Made by a program: the position numbers and the translations under genes | In this document: positions 21,694-40,000 of the stretch, in pieces | Position numbering within the stretch: position 1 is the stretch's first letter | Layout: the number at the start of each line of letters is the position of its first letter | Assembly: GCA_964020155.1 (NCBI GenBank) | Contig: OZ026551.1 | Location: forward strand, 3,708,767 to 3,748,766 | DNA length: 40,000 bases | Direction of reading: 5' to 3' | Source of the DNA: Chondrilla cf. caribensis | Taxonomy: Eukaryota > Porifera > Demospongiae > Chondrillida > Chondrillidae | The notes under the pieces: generated by a model | What the model was told of the DNA's origin: nothing | What the model saw: the letters and a program-made list of their open reading frames with translations, nothing else | Database searches by the model: none

Positions 21694-24600
21694 GTGTGTG
21701 TGTGTGCGTGTGTGTGATACTACGTACACTCTCCATGTGCGCTACTGTAGACCCAGCACTCTTAATGCTACTTTTTACCCAATATACGTACGTATAACAG
21801 CAGCTTCCCTCCAATATCTGGTCCTATTAGCAGCTAATACTGTATGTAATGTGAAATATCTCTGATCACAGACACATTTTGGGACCTGGAATTTTGTCCA
21901 CTGTAGAGAGGTTGTCCACTCTTCAGAGGTTAAAAATGCATTAGCACTATAGGGGATCCCTATTTGGTGCCTCATAAAGTGTCCTTCGTATGGCGGTATT
22001 CTCCGTTGTGTCCTTCAGTAGAGGTTCCACTGTACATGTACATAAAAAGTCATGTGTATGTACGTATTAGTATAGTGTCCATTGCCATAGAACTGGCACC
22101 TTTATGTAGCAGAGTCATATAGCATTGAGCCCTGACCATTGTAAAAGATTCCAAGAATTTAACTGACATAATATTTCAATGGATATGATATCAACAGGTG
22201 CTACATATGTACATTTACTGGTTAAGATACTATGTATGTCATAATGTCATACTACCCCACTTCCATGTTGTAACAACACAATGTACGTACCTTCACATGT
22301 TTCTCCCAGGAAATGACGGGGACACTCTACAGCGAAAGCCATTGCAGCACTTCAACAAACCCAGCAAGATACCCGTTGGCAAGAAGTCCTCTGTAAAGGA
22401 CTGGGACAAGATCCACAACTGTGCTTTCAAAAGGTGCTTGAGACTGCAGACATCAATATTATGTAGTAGTTATACCCCGCTTTCGGTGTGTACTGTGCGG
22501 ATGTACTAAGTGTTAGGAATAGATTGGCCGAGGGCGCAGCCCGAGGCTAATCTATTCCTAACACTTAGTGCATCCGCACAGTACACACCGAAAGCGGGGT
22601 ATAACTAGTATGTACCCCGTAGGCACATTCATTTACGCGGGCTGGTAGGCCTATCGATCGAGGTTTTCAACGAAGAGCAGCAAGAAGGCCTAATAACACT
22701 GCAGCAATCGTCGTTCGTTTGGTAAATTTTATCCTCAGACTCATTTCAGCAAGTTTCCTCTTTCGTTCGGTAAAGTTAATACTCCTAGGCTCGTCGTTTT
22801 GGCAAGTTTCCTATTTTGTTCGTTCGTTCCTTCTGTAGATATTCTAAGGCTCTTGGTTTCGGCAAGTTTCCTCATTCGTTCGGTACATATATTCCAAGGT
22901 TCATGGGTTTGGCAAGTTTCCCTTGTTCGTTCGGAAAATATTCTGAGGCTTTTGGGTTCGGCGAGCTTCCTCGTTCGCTCGATAAATATTCCGAGGCTCG
23001 TGGGTTCGGCGAGTTTCATCGTTCACTCAGTAACTAGCCGAAGCTTGTTAGATTAAATAATGCCACTTACAAAAACTGGGGTACATCACAAATGTACCCC
23101 AGTACATCGCGAATGTACTCCTGTCGGCGCTTTTGAAGTTGATTGAAAACGCCCACGCATCGGGGTACATGTGTCTAATATACGAACATATAATGCAACT
23201 TGTTCAGTAAGTATCTTGGCTAGTACGTATATACGTATGTACTCCTGGTTAGTGAATACACTTCACTGTCTAGCTCATGTACACTATTTCAACCAGTACT
23301 GATACTAGTGAGTATGTACTTACTAAGCAAGTTTGACTGTAGTAGCCATTTGGGTTGAGACCTCCCTAGTTTGAATAGTATTCTGTACCTCCATTATTTA
23401 CCCATTTGTTCAGCATCACACACCAACACACACAGTCCACCTAATCATTATTTTACGTATATACGTACATACATACGTACCTACCTACGTATGTGTGTAA
23501 GTCCAATTTTTCAACACGTCTGTACTCACTTTATATGTACGTATGTACATATAGTACATATAGTACATACATACATATGAATAATTTGGATTATTACGTA
23601 CATATGTATGTTGTGTTTCCCACAGAATGGAGTCCTTGTCAGATTATGTGAAAAGAAGACAGCAAAGATTGGTACGTTTGTACATGTATATATATGTGTA
23701 CGTATATGTACGTACATATTAATGTATACCAGTGTGTGGTTATTGTCACTTAACTTCAAAAATACTGACTACAGTACATATCCGATATACAAGGGTATAT
23801 GTATCTCTGAGTAGAATATACATACATATGTTGGCATGTACGTACGGTTGTATACCGTATAGTGGGAAAGTTTCGCGGGGCAAAACTTTCGCGAATCGCT
23901 CAATTTCACGAAATTCGCGACAAAAAGTTTCGCGTTTTTAACGCCTATAGCATTAATTGGTTGTCAGACGATTATGTCATCGGGTGTTCACGAATAAAAC
24001 TTTCGTGAATATCCATTTCTTTGCGAAATTCGCGAAACTTTTAGTCCATGAAACTTTCCCGCTATATGGTATTTTATGTCCATGTGCACAGTGTACATTT
24101 GCTGTTTCGATGTTGTAGAATAAGACTCCAATCAACAGACCCGTCCACAAGCCATCAATGATATCATTGGGCAAGTCACAGGTTAACTCTACAAGTGACT
24201 CCAGCACAAATGGTAAGTTTAGCACTTACATATGCACTTGTGTGGGTGTACGAGTGTGCACATGCATGTATGTGCCTGGGTGTGTATCTGCACATGTGTG
24301 AACCTCAATGAGAGAGTGTTATTCTTCATTAAACCTCATTCCAGTCATGCACATATGTACACATGTATGTACATATGTGCTGTACATTGATACACACAAA
24401 CATATAACACGTATGTCTATGCATGTAGTTGGTTTCAAGAACACAGTGAGTACTCCTCGGGATTTTGATCTCAAGGCATCACTGAAGAAGAAGTTGCCTT
24501 ACAAGCCATACACAGGTGAGTATCGCGTGGTGTGGATGTAGCCATTCGTCTTTGAGCTCTAGAACCCCTGAACCTTCCTACATTCATAGCATCTGGACTA

Positions 24601-24828
24601 CTCCATTTGCAACATGTACAGTACATACGTAAGTACATGCAAACTTAGTCTTACATAGCCAGACCACTCCACTCCATGCATACTTGGTCTTACACCATCA
24701 GACCACACATAGTGCTACATCATGCCCCACCCAGCCCTAGTGAACATGTATTGTGTGTGCATTCCTGCATGGCGGCTCAAGATGTTCTGTTTTCCCACAT
24801 AGGTCCACTTCCGAAAGCTGGTAGATAA
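18880..24828 (+). CDS. NUSAP1: nucleolar and spindle-associated protein 1 homologue, 10 exons, 407 residues
   Basis: Exons: 18880-18972, 19690-19785, 19907-20119, 20496-20849, 21464-21554, 22310-22433, 23626-23671, 24119-24212, 24429-24515, 24803-24828. All introns are GT-AG and the phases join, for a total of 1224 nt. Residues 6-40 form a SAP DNA-binding motif ('LSRRELQKLCKEHGIKAN') split by intron 1. Basic clusters 'KKSPKRKRGKR' (about 84-94) and 'RKRTRRS' look like nuclear localisation signals. Residues 313-339 ('DWDKIHNCAFKRMESLSDYV') match the vertebrate NUSAP block with F-K-x-M-E-S-x-x-x-Y. The end 'FDLKASLKKKLPYKPYTG' is the NUSAP C-terminal signature. The family binds and bundles spindle microtubules and chromatin in mitosis. 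The protein stops soon after that signature, so it lacks the charged tail of vertebrate forms (441 residues in human). The start has a good context (A at -3, G at +4). Introns hold MITEs and minisatellites. Exon 4 is long, Ser/Asp-rich and not conserved. Confidence 0.87.
21651..21716. repeat. (TG)n microsatellite in NUSAP1 intron 5
   Basis: (TG)n with scattered 'gc' interruptions. Confidence 0.95.
21868..22032. mobile_element. CAGTGGAACC-family MITE, 5'-truncated, in NUSAP1 intron 5
   Basis: Its sequence aligns, in reverse orientation, with the full element at 33704-33901 over most of its length (for example 'gtagagaggttgtccactct', 'attagcactatagg'). It ends in 'gaggttccactg' followed by TA. 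The left terminal repeat is missing. Confidence 0.8.
22464..23165. mobile_element. composite fold-back element, copy B, in NUSAP1 intron 6
   Basis: It begins 'atgtagtag' like copy A. A palindrome with about 63-base arms (22464-22527 and 22547-22610, two or three mismatches) encloses CCGAGGGCGCAGCCCGAGG at 22528-22546. About seven 48-60-base tandem units follow (22709-23035). Then comes 'gtacatcgcgaatgtact' and a tail 'ggcgcttttgaagttgat' similar to 'ggttcctttgatgtt' in copy A. The right boundary is approximate. Confidence 0.7.
22709..23035. repeat. minisatellite of 48-60-bp units in NUSAP1 intron 6
   Basis: The unit contains 'ggcaagtttcct', 'cgttcggt' and 'ttccgaggctc'. Most units are 48-50 bases and the tract happens to be open on both strands, giving a repeat of about 16 residues ('KLAEPxSLxIFxERTR' on the minus strand). 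It has no start or splice context, so I treat it as non-coding. Confidence 0.8.
23855..24069. mobile_element. CCGTATAG-family MITE in NUSAP1 intron 7
   Basis: 215 bases with terminal inverted repeats 'ccgtatagtgggaaa' and its partner ending 'cccgctatatgg', flanked by TA on both sides. The inner sequence is also rich in reverse-complementary 'ttcgcgaa' blocks. The right end lies 49 bases before exon 8. Confidence 0.85.
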
Positions 24829-24919
24829 AATCTTTATACTTTTTTCCATTTTATTCATACTTTTTTTTCAGTGTTACCTATGGTGTGTTATCAGCAGTAC
24901 AGTGCTGTATTCTCTGTGT

Positions 24920-24925
24920 ATTAAA
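24920..24925 (+). promoter_or_regulatory. candidate poly(A) signal ATTAAA for NUSAP1
   Basis: The hexamer ATTAAA lies 92 bases after the stop codon and is followed by a T-rich stretch. No AATAAA is seen closer. Confidence 0.4.
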
Positions 24926-25092
24926 CTACTTTTTTCTGTTCGTATGCATGCAATCACATTAGTGCCTTTTGCTCAGTGAATACATTGGTATGTATGTTTG
25001 TATCATCTATGGTCATATGTTCTTATATATTTACGTATATATTATAAGTTTATTCTTTGTTTGTATTCCACTTCTGTAACTGTATTGTCATC

Positions 25093-25139
<47 letters not shown>

Positions 25140-25153
25140 TAATAATAATAATG
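25093..25153. repeat. (AAT)n trinucleotide repeat
   Basis: Pure AAT/ATA units with one 'gat' interruption. Confidence 0.95.
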
Positions 25154-25292
25154 AGTGCATAGTTTGTACATATGTTTTAATAATGTGTGTGTGTGACCAC
25201 TTCGGGGTATTTATAGTAATGAGCTCCTGTCTATGTTTGATACATAGATTATATATAATAATTATGATCTGTTTGCCACTTTATTATTATTA

Positions 25293-25404
25293 CAGTGAAT
25301 ACTCGTTAATCCACTGCAATTAATTTTGTTTTCAAAGAATATGGAGGATTGACTGGATATTCATTGGTACTGGGAAATTGTGGTGGATTAATGAGAATTC
25401 GCTG
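25293..25404. mobile_element. CAGTGAAT-family MITE, 112 bp
   Basis: The ends 'cagtgaatactcgttaatcc' and 'ggattaatgagaattcgctg' are inverted copies flanked by TA. A second member is at 34924-35071. Confidence 0.75.
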
Positions 25405-25491
25405 TATTGCAATTGTTTAATGTAAATTATTATAATACAATGTTACAATACATAAGCACAGCTATATACAGTATGTACTGTATGTACAATA

Positions 25492-25651
25492 TCGTATAGC
25501 GGGAAATATTCGCGGGACAAAATTTTCACGGATGGCTCCAAAAATGAAAATTCGCGGATGCTGGCCAGAATCACGCGACAGAACAGCAAGAACGCCTAAT
25601 TCGCGGATGTTAGGCAAACCGTGATATCCGTGAATATTTCCCGTTATACAG
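25492..25651. mobile_element. CCGTATAG-family MITE
   Basis: 160 bases. The left end 'tcgtatagcgggaaat' and right end 'atttcccgttatacag' are near-perfect inverted copies, flanked by TA. The inside ('gatgctggccagaatcacgc') is shared with the members at 30527, 33697 and 37374. Confidence 0.85.
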
Positions 25652-26008
25652 TATGGAGATGTCATCAATCTACTTGGCACGTATGTATGACATTGTGTAT
25701 AGTATTACTATTTTATATTATACAAATGTCCTTATTGACAGATTGAAATTAGATTTTGTACATGTTTGTACATCAATTGATGGTCTAGCTCTAGTATATT
25801 ATTATTATATCAAATAACAGCAAAAGTACTACAAGCTTACAAATTAACTGAGTTACATACAGTGTATGTACGTGCATACGTACCTACAAAAACTAGCACA
25901 CGTACACTACATACTAGCATGTAAACTACAATGCGTTAAGTTGCCATGCAGTATGACAGTGCATAAGACTAATGTGTATGCATCAAAATTGGTGTAGTTT
26001 GCTTGCTG

Positions 26009-26397
26009 TTAGCGAATAGCAAAAAAGATGGTGAAAACGGACACAAATACCATTACTGTCAAGATGGCAGTACTGGTGGGAACAGCATTCAATGAGCCTC
26101 TGCTATTCACACCGAATATTCTATTAACAACTGCCTCATTTGGGTTGGTACCGGTCTCATTGAACCACGGGACAAGACAAACAGAAGCATTGCTGATGGA
26201 TTCGAAGGACTGCCCCCAGAGATGACCACACAGGTCATCTCCATCGGTGTAGCGCTTTGAAAAAAGTGGGAAAAAGACATACGTATAGGAGTAAAGTGTG
26301 TGTGTGTGTGTGGTATGCATGTATGAGGTGCGTATGTGCGTGCATGGTGTGTGTGTGTGTGTGTGTGCGTGAGTGTGCATGTGTGTGCGTGAGTGCG

Positions 26398-26447
<50 letters not shown>

Positions 26448-27262
26448 TGTGTGTGTGTGTGTGTATGTGTGTGTCACACATACACACACACAGTCGGCTA
26501 CAGTTTTCAAATCGATTATCAGCACATAGTAACTGGTTGATTAATTGATTAATCACCGCAAGTAGGTGGGCGTAACCGGAAACCACTCCCAATTTATCAC
26601 ACTGAATAATTATCCAATAGACATGATGTGGAGACTTTGCAGTCCCTTCACACTCAAGGGTCTCTTTTGAAGTACAAAATTGAACCCATGGAGTGAGGGT
26701 TCTGGGTGATAAGGTGGGGATGGCTTCCTGGTCTACTCACTTAATTACTTCCTGTGATTAATTGATTAGCTTGCACTCATACTGATATTCAGATTTCAAA
26801 TGAAAATTGATTGATTAATTGTCCCAGCACTACTAAAAACCACAACTCACTTCTCGAAACTTCTGACAAGTGGAAGATTCCCTGCATACATTGGTACCAT
26901 TGTCAAATGTGTCCCAATCGGTAATCCAGTTTGTAGCACAGGACATGTCATCAGCACAGGCCTCGAACCAATTAAGGCAGTAGTTTTGACAAATGGGGAC
27001 AAAGTTGAGCGAGGACTCAAAGACACCGGCCCAGTGGGCTATGTTTGGGCTACATCGGTAGAAGCATTCAATCTCCACAAAGAACCTGCAAATTGTGTAG
27101 AATTGTGATTCAACTATAAGGCTTCCAGGCATGTGTGATTATGCTAATATCGTTCCATACAAATACAACAGTATTACTATAAATCTTTTATATTATTACA
27201 CACCCACACCCACACCCACACCCACACACACACACACAGACACACACATGAACACACACACA

Positions 27263-27297
<35 letters not shown>

Positions 27298-27326
27298 GCG
27301 CGCGCGCACGCACACACAGACACACA

Positions 27327-27407
<81 letters not shown>

Positions 27408-27430
27408 GCACATGCACACACAGACACACA

Positions 27431-27502
<72 letters not shown>

Positions 27503-27518
27503 CACACACAGACACACA

Positions 27519-27582
<64 letters not shown>

Positions 27583-29218
27583 CACATACTGTCAAATTTA
27601 TACTACCAGCTAATTACTGAATGTAATTTCTGTACTGATCTCATAGTAATATCAACAGTTCTGAAAAAAAACACCACCTCTGACAAGTTGGACTGAGATT
27701 TCCACATCTGTTCCAGTGGAAACCATCTATGTTTGTCACTGTGGCTGAAGCCAACTGCTGTGTGAATTCAGCAGTACAGCAGGATGCACCCTTCCAAGGG
27801 TAACAGGTTTTGTATGAATCATCTGAAATTAAAATTGCATCAATATTATAATAATTTTAATTAATTAATAATTATAATGCATAAATCAATTTGTAAAAGA
27901 CAAAATTTTATAATTTGAAACTGATTTCATGCTACATACAAACGCATCACTATAACAATGTATAGAGCAGTGTAATCTGTATTAACAGCCAGTGAAATGG
28001 TCACCTTGAGCTCAATCTAATTCCAGAATACAGTGCATATCTTCCGTGTTTTATACATAATATTATGGTACAATTCAACCTTGATAATACAGCTACCAGA
28101 TGACTAATCCAGCCAAGGTAATGAGGTCCCACAGGTGACCACAGTAGACAGGTCTCACTGTACATGAGGTCCCACAGGTGACCACATTGGACAGGTCCCA
28201 CTGTACATGAGGTCCCACAGGTGACCACATTAGACAGGTTCCACTGTACATGAGGTCCCACAGGTGACCACATTAGACAGGTTCCAATGTACATGAGGTC
28301 CCACAGGTGACCACATTAGACAGGTCTCACTGTACATGAGGTCCCACAGGTGACCACATTAGACAGGTTCTACTGTACATGAGGTCCCATAGGTGACCAC
28401 ATTAGACAGGTTCCAATGTGAACAAGGTCCCACAGGTGACCACATTAGACAGGCACTGGGTTAAAGTTATGTATCTGTTATTCTAAGGTTGTACCATGTT
28501 ACATCCCTCATATCACAGGTATCCCAACGAATACATGGTTGTGGTGGTATAGTGTTTATTGAGGAGTTTATTGAATCATGTCATATGGAAAGTAGCACTT
28601 GTTAAAAGAAAGTAATAAACAGAGTAGCGCAAAAGCCTGGTTGAAGACCACCTTGGTAGTAAGACCACCCCAGTAGCAGGACCACTATCTCCGAGCCTCA
28701 GGAATTCCTGTACTGCATTACTTTATACACAGTATCAACATAAGCGTTAGGGCCACCTCACAACTGAGGTCACCCTGGCTGGTCCCATAGGTGGTCTCAA
28801 TTGTGAGGTTCTACTGTACTTCAACTGGTCCCATAGGTGGTCTCAATTGTGAGGTTCTACTGTACTTCAACTGGTCCCATAGGTGGTCTCAATTGTGAGG
28901 TTCTACTGTACTTCAACTGGTCCCACAGGTGGTCTCAATTGTGAGGTTCTACCGTGCTTCAACTAGTCTGTGATATCGTTCTTATTATTATCAGTCTAGA
29001 ATCATAGACACTCTAAACTACGTAACCAGTTTAGAGTGTCTATGCTAGAACCAACCTTCAGGGGACGGCGCGTCTTTGTGCTTTTTGCCGACAAGGCACG
29101 TGTTGGGTCTGTATTTAGGTTCCAGCCTAGAACCGTGATTGTGGTCGCACAACACGCACTGAGGAGTAAGAACTGCCACTGCCACTAGCAGGCCAAAGAT
29201 AGAGACGGGATACGACAT
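26009..29218 (-). CDS. folate receptor family protein, 4 exons, 262 residues, probably GPI-anchored
   Basis: Exons (minus strand): 29218-29056, 27822-27678, 27085-26851, 26254-26009. Phases join and coding length is 789 nt. Residues 1-24 are a signal peptide ('IFGLLVAVAVL'). The folate receptor blocks follow in order: 'NTCLVGKKHKDAPSPE' (39-54), 'CYPWKGASCC' (61-70), 'GFHWNRCG', 'CFYRCSPNIAHW', 'VPICQNYCLNWFEAC', 'SCATNWITDW', 'LCGHLWGQSF' and 'NPNEAVVNRIF'. The C-terminal 22 residues are hydrophobic, as in GPI-anchored members. Length fits the family (human FOLR1 is 257). Such proteins bind folates or riboflavin at the cell surface and are taken up; ligand choice cannot be told here because paralogues (retbindin, JUNO, riboflavin-binding protein) share the fold. 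An upstream in-frame ATG at 29332 exists, but the start at 29218 sits directly before the signal peptide. Confidence 0.88.
26298..26490. repeat. (TG)n microsatellite in folate-receptor-like intron 3
   Basis: Long interrupted (TG)n, turning into 'cacacatacacacaca' at the end, so the last part is self-complementary. Confidence 0.95.
27197..27580. repeat. (CA)n microsatellite with higher-order repeats in folate-receptor-like intron 2
   Basis: About 380 bases. The block 'acacagacacacaagcacac' occurs three times (about 27314, 27418 and 27506), each followed by a long pure CA run. Confidence 0.95.
28121..28455. repeat. 43-bp minisatellite, about 8 copies, in folate-receptor-like intron 1
   Basis: The unit contains 'atgaggtcccacaggtgacc' and 'attagacaggttccactgta'. 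The last piece resembles the terminal repeat of the CAGTGGAACC MITE (reverse complement 'ggttccactg'). Confidence 0.95.
28781..28964. repeat. 46-bp minisatellite, exactly 4 copies, in folate-receptor-like intron 1
   Basis: Units start at 28781, 28827, 28873 and 28919. Each contains 'aggtggtctcaattgtgagg' and 'ttctactgta'. The units are almost identical to each other. Confidence 0.95.
28995..29049. repeat. hairpin next to the exon 1 splice donor of the folate-receptor-like gene
   Basis: The arms 'catagacactctaaact' and its complement (with 'tctaga' outside) are separated by 8 bases. The hairpin ends 6 bases from the donor GT at 29054-29055. Confidence 0.8.
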
Positions 29219-29982
29219 CCTTTGGTGTGAGCACGACCTTGCTGGTCCTTCAATTGTCATCGCGTCCGTTTCCAACAGTATTATAATAATTATTATACAT
29301 ATTATATGTGTTCCTACGTGTAACCGCAACATTGAAGGTATATTACAGTATATTACACTAAGAGTTTAACCGATCATGCGCCATGCATATGATGAAATCG
29401 TAGCGCTTGATCCTCGTGGCTGAATTGAATTCGTCGAGGTGTGATTTGTTTCGCCGCGTGTTAGAAACAAGTAATTCCGAGGATTGGGTCCATGACCAGG
29501 TACACTTCGGGTTTAATTAAGTGCAAGGGGTTGGAGTAGTGTGTGAGGCGAGAGGCCTGCATGACAAGATTGGATATATCATGAATATAATTAGAGAGAT
29601 GGCTATAATAATTTCTTATGCAGTCTCAAATAGATTCCACAGGACAACTTCCTTCATTAATAAGTACACCTTGGATGTACATCACTCAGTCCCTAGCTCA
29701 CACACACTGTGACATCTGTCAACCAGTACTGATAGTACATACCTCTGATGAAGTACAGATTTGGTGTGCCCTTCGAGGTACATACGTACTACATGAGGTA
29801 TATACCTTGCACGGTAATGACTGTTCCTTTGTGTTATACATAAAAATTGCAATTTAGAATTTTACCTCATAAATTGAATAATAATAGCATTGTCTCTATA
29901 TGTGTACATCACGCATGATAATGCACGAATGGTATAATACGGTGTATATAATATACATACGAAAATGGTTGAACAATATATC

Positions 29983-30152
29983 AAAATTCAATGTAATTCA
30001 TCAGCCAGATAAATTTTAACCCCATGTTTTCAAGAGCTGACTGCTGTCTTCTTCAGCGGTACATATGGAACTATGAACCACTGAAGAAGATAATTAGCTC
30101 TCAAAATGTTTGGTGTTAAAAATTATCTGGCTAGTAAATTACATTGAATTTT
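29983..30152. mobile_element. fold-back (MITE-like), arms about 77 bp
   Basis: The left arm 'aaaattcaatgtaattcatc' pairs with the right end 'gtaaattacattgaatttt'. 'gaagaagac' and 'gagct' blocks pair further in, with several mismatches. Older than the fold-back at 4038. Confidence 0.65.
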
Positions 30153-30526
30153 ATATAATATATATATTATATACATATATTATAGCAACAAATGCCAGTG
30201 AGAAATTTGTACTGGTGAATTGGTGATTTGAAGAGCTACGTATACAACTGCCAATATTTTCTTCCGAACTGAATGACATGCTAACGTTCCTTTCTGACAA
30301 CATCACAGGTGACCAACTAATCCAGTAAAATTTGATATGTTTATGTATAGTTCACACACACCTCATGGCATTCCTACACTATAATAATTCAATCAAACAC
30401 ACAAATCTAGTAATGTTAAATATTTTATAATTGCAAGATATATAAGTGATAACCTGCCACCAATTGATATAGTCATATTATGAAAATGACAATACCATGA
30501 TTACGTGAATTGCAACCAAATTATTA

Positions 30527-30732
30527 CCGTATAGTGGGAAATATTCGCGGGACAAAATTTTCACGGATGGCCCCAAAAATGAAAATTCGCAGATAAAATT
30601 TTCGCGGATGCTGGCCAGAATCACGCGACAGAACAGCGAGAACGCCTCATTCACGGATAAAATTTTCGCAGATGTTAGGCAAACCGCGAAATTCGTGAAA
30701 ATTTTGTCCTGCAAATATTTCCCGCTATACGG
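30527..30732. mobile_element. CCGTATAG-family MITE, 206 bp
   Basis: The ends 'ccgtatagtgggaaatattc' and 'atttcccgctatacgg' are inverted copies, flanked by TA. The best-preserved member in the window. Confidence 0.9.
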
Positions 30733-30898
30733 TATAACAATATTCAATAAATCAATAATCACTGTAATGTAGGGATAATGACCACAAAACACATGTGGGC
30801 ATGTAATTTTGATGAGAAACTGAGAAGTTGGTGTGAATTTGTGATGCACACATACGTACATAGGACTAACTAAAGGACCCACTGAATATGAGAACATC

Positions 30899-39999
<9,101 letters not shown>

Positions 40000-40000
40000 C

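Larger units (their letters stand above)
24829..26008. other. intergenic between NUSAP1 and the folate-receptor-like gene (convergent 3' ends)
   Basis: Holds the NUSAP1 3' UTR, an (AAT)n tract at 25093-25153, a CAGTGAAT MITE (25293-25404) and a CCGTATAG MITE (25492-25651). The rest is AT-rich with no gene seen. Confidence 0.6.
29219..30898. other. intergenic between two minus-strand genes
   Basis: Upstream of the folate-receptor-like gene lies a copy of the 'gtgttcctacgtgtaaccgc' repeat end (29309). A fold-back with arms 29983-30060 and 30076-30152 carries 'aaaattcaatgtaatt' at its ends and 'gccagataa' inside. A CCGTATAG MITE lies at 30527-30732. The small plus-strand frames at 29521-29857 show nothing recognisable. 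Confidence 0.6.

Noticed and set aside
22741..23019. Minus-strand repeat protein with 16-residue units
   Set aside because: Lies in a minisatellite inside an intron of a plus-strand gene and is open on both strands.
28121..28455. Possible CRISPR-like array of 43-base repeats
   Set aside because: Units are contiguous with no unique spacers and lie in an animal intron; an ordinary minisatellite.

Overview
This is a eukaryotic, animal window. It is AT-rich and intron-containing, with very heavy (CA)n/(TG)n microsatellites, minisatellites and small inverted-repeat transposons. Coding sequence is sparse and had to be assembled from exons by splice phase. The gene set (a NUSAP1-like spindle protein, a folate-receptor-like protein, a pitchfork/CIMAP3-like ciliary protein and cystine-knot secreted proteins) points to a ciliated metazoan. 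I think an early-branching marine invertebrate such as a sponge is most likely, but the sequence alone does not prove it.

Layout. Positions 1-1333 and 8651-10040 are two copies of one duplicated segment, each with a minus-strand single-exon gene for a 150-residue secreted cystine-knot protein and a TATA box. Between them lie fold-back elements, decayed LINE fragments with a PHD finger, and two minus-strand relics (4866-5893 and 5969-8640) of one non-LTR retroelement family with a C-terminal zinc finger and restriction-like endonuclease. The longer relic begins in frame with 56 residues of histone H2B. From 10.0 to 18.9 kb is mostly repeat-rich intergenic DNA, with a third cystine-knot gene at 16009-16455. 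From 18880 to 24828 (+) is a ten-exon NUSAP1 homologue. From 29218 back to 26009 (-) is a four-exon folate receptor homologue. From 38153 back to 30899 (-) is a proposed ten-exon pitchfork/CIMAP3 homologue with an inserted cysteine-rich zinc-binding-like region. The right end is AT-rich with a (TG)n tract of about 187 bp.

All three multi-exon models close in frame (1224, 789 and 843 coding nt) with GT-AG introns. The genes do not form one pathway: NUSAP1 acts on the spindle, CIMAP3 in cilia, the folate receptor at the cell surface, and the cystine-knot proteins are secreted.

The most unusual items are the H2B-reverse transcriptase chimera, a fold-back element family whose hairpin arms diverge between copies yet stay self-complementary around a fixed 19-base core, nested TA-targeting MITEs that date each other, and the cysteine-rich insertion with exon duplication in the CIMAP3-like gene.
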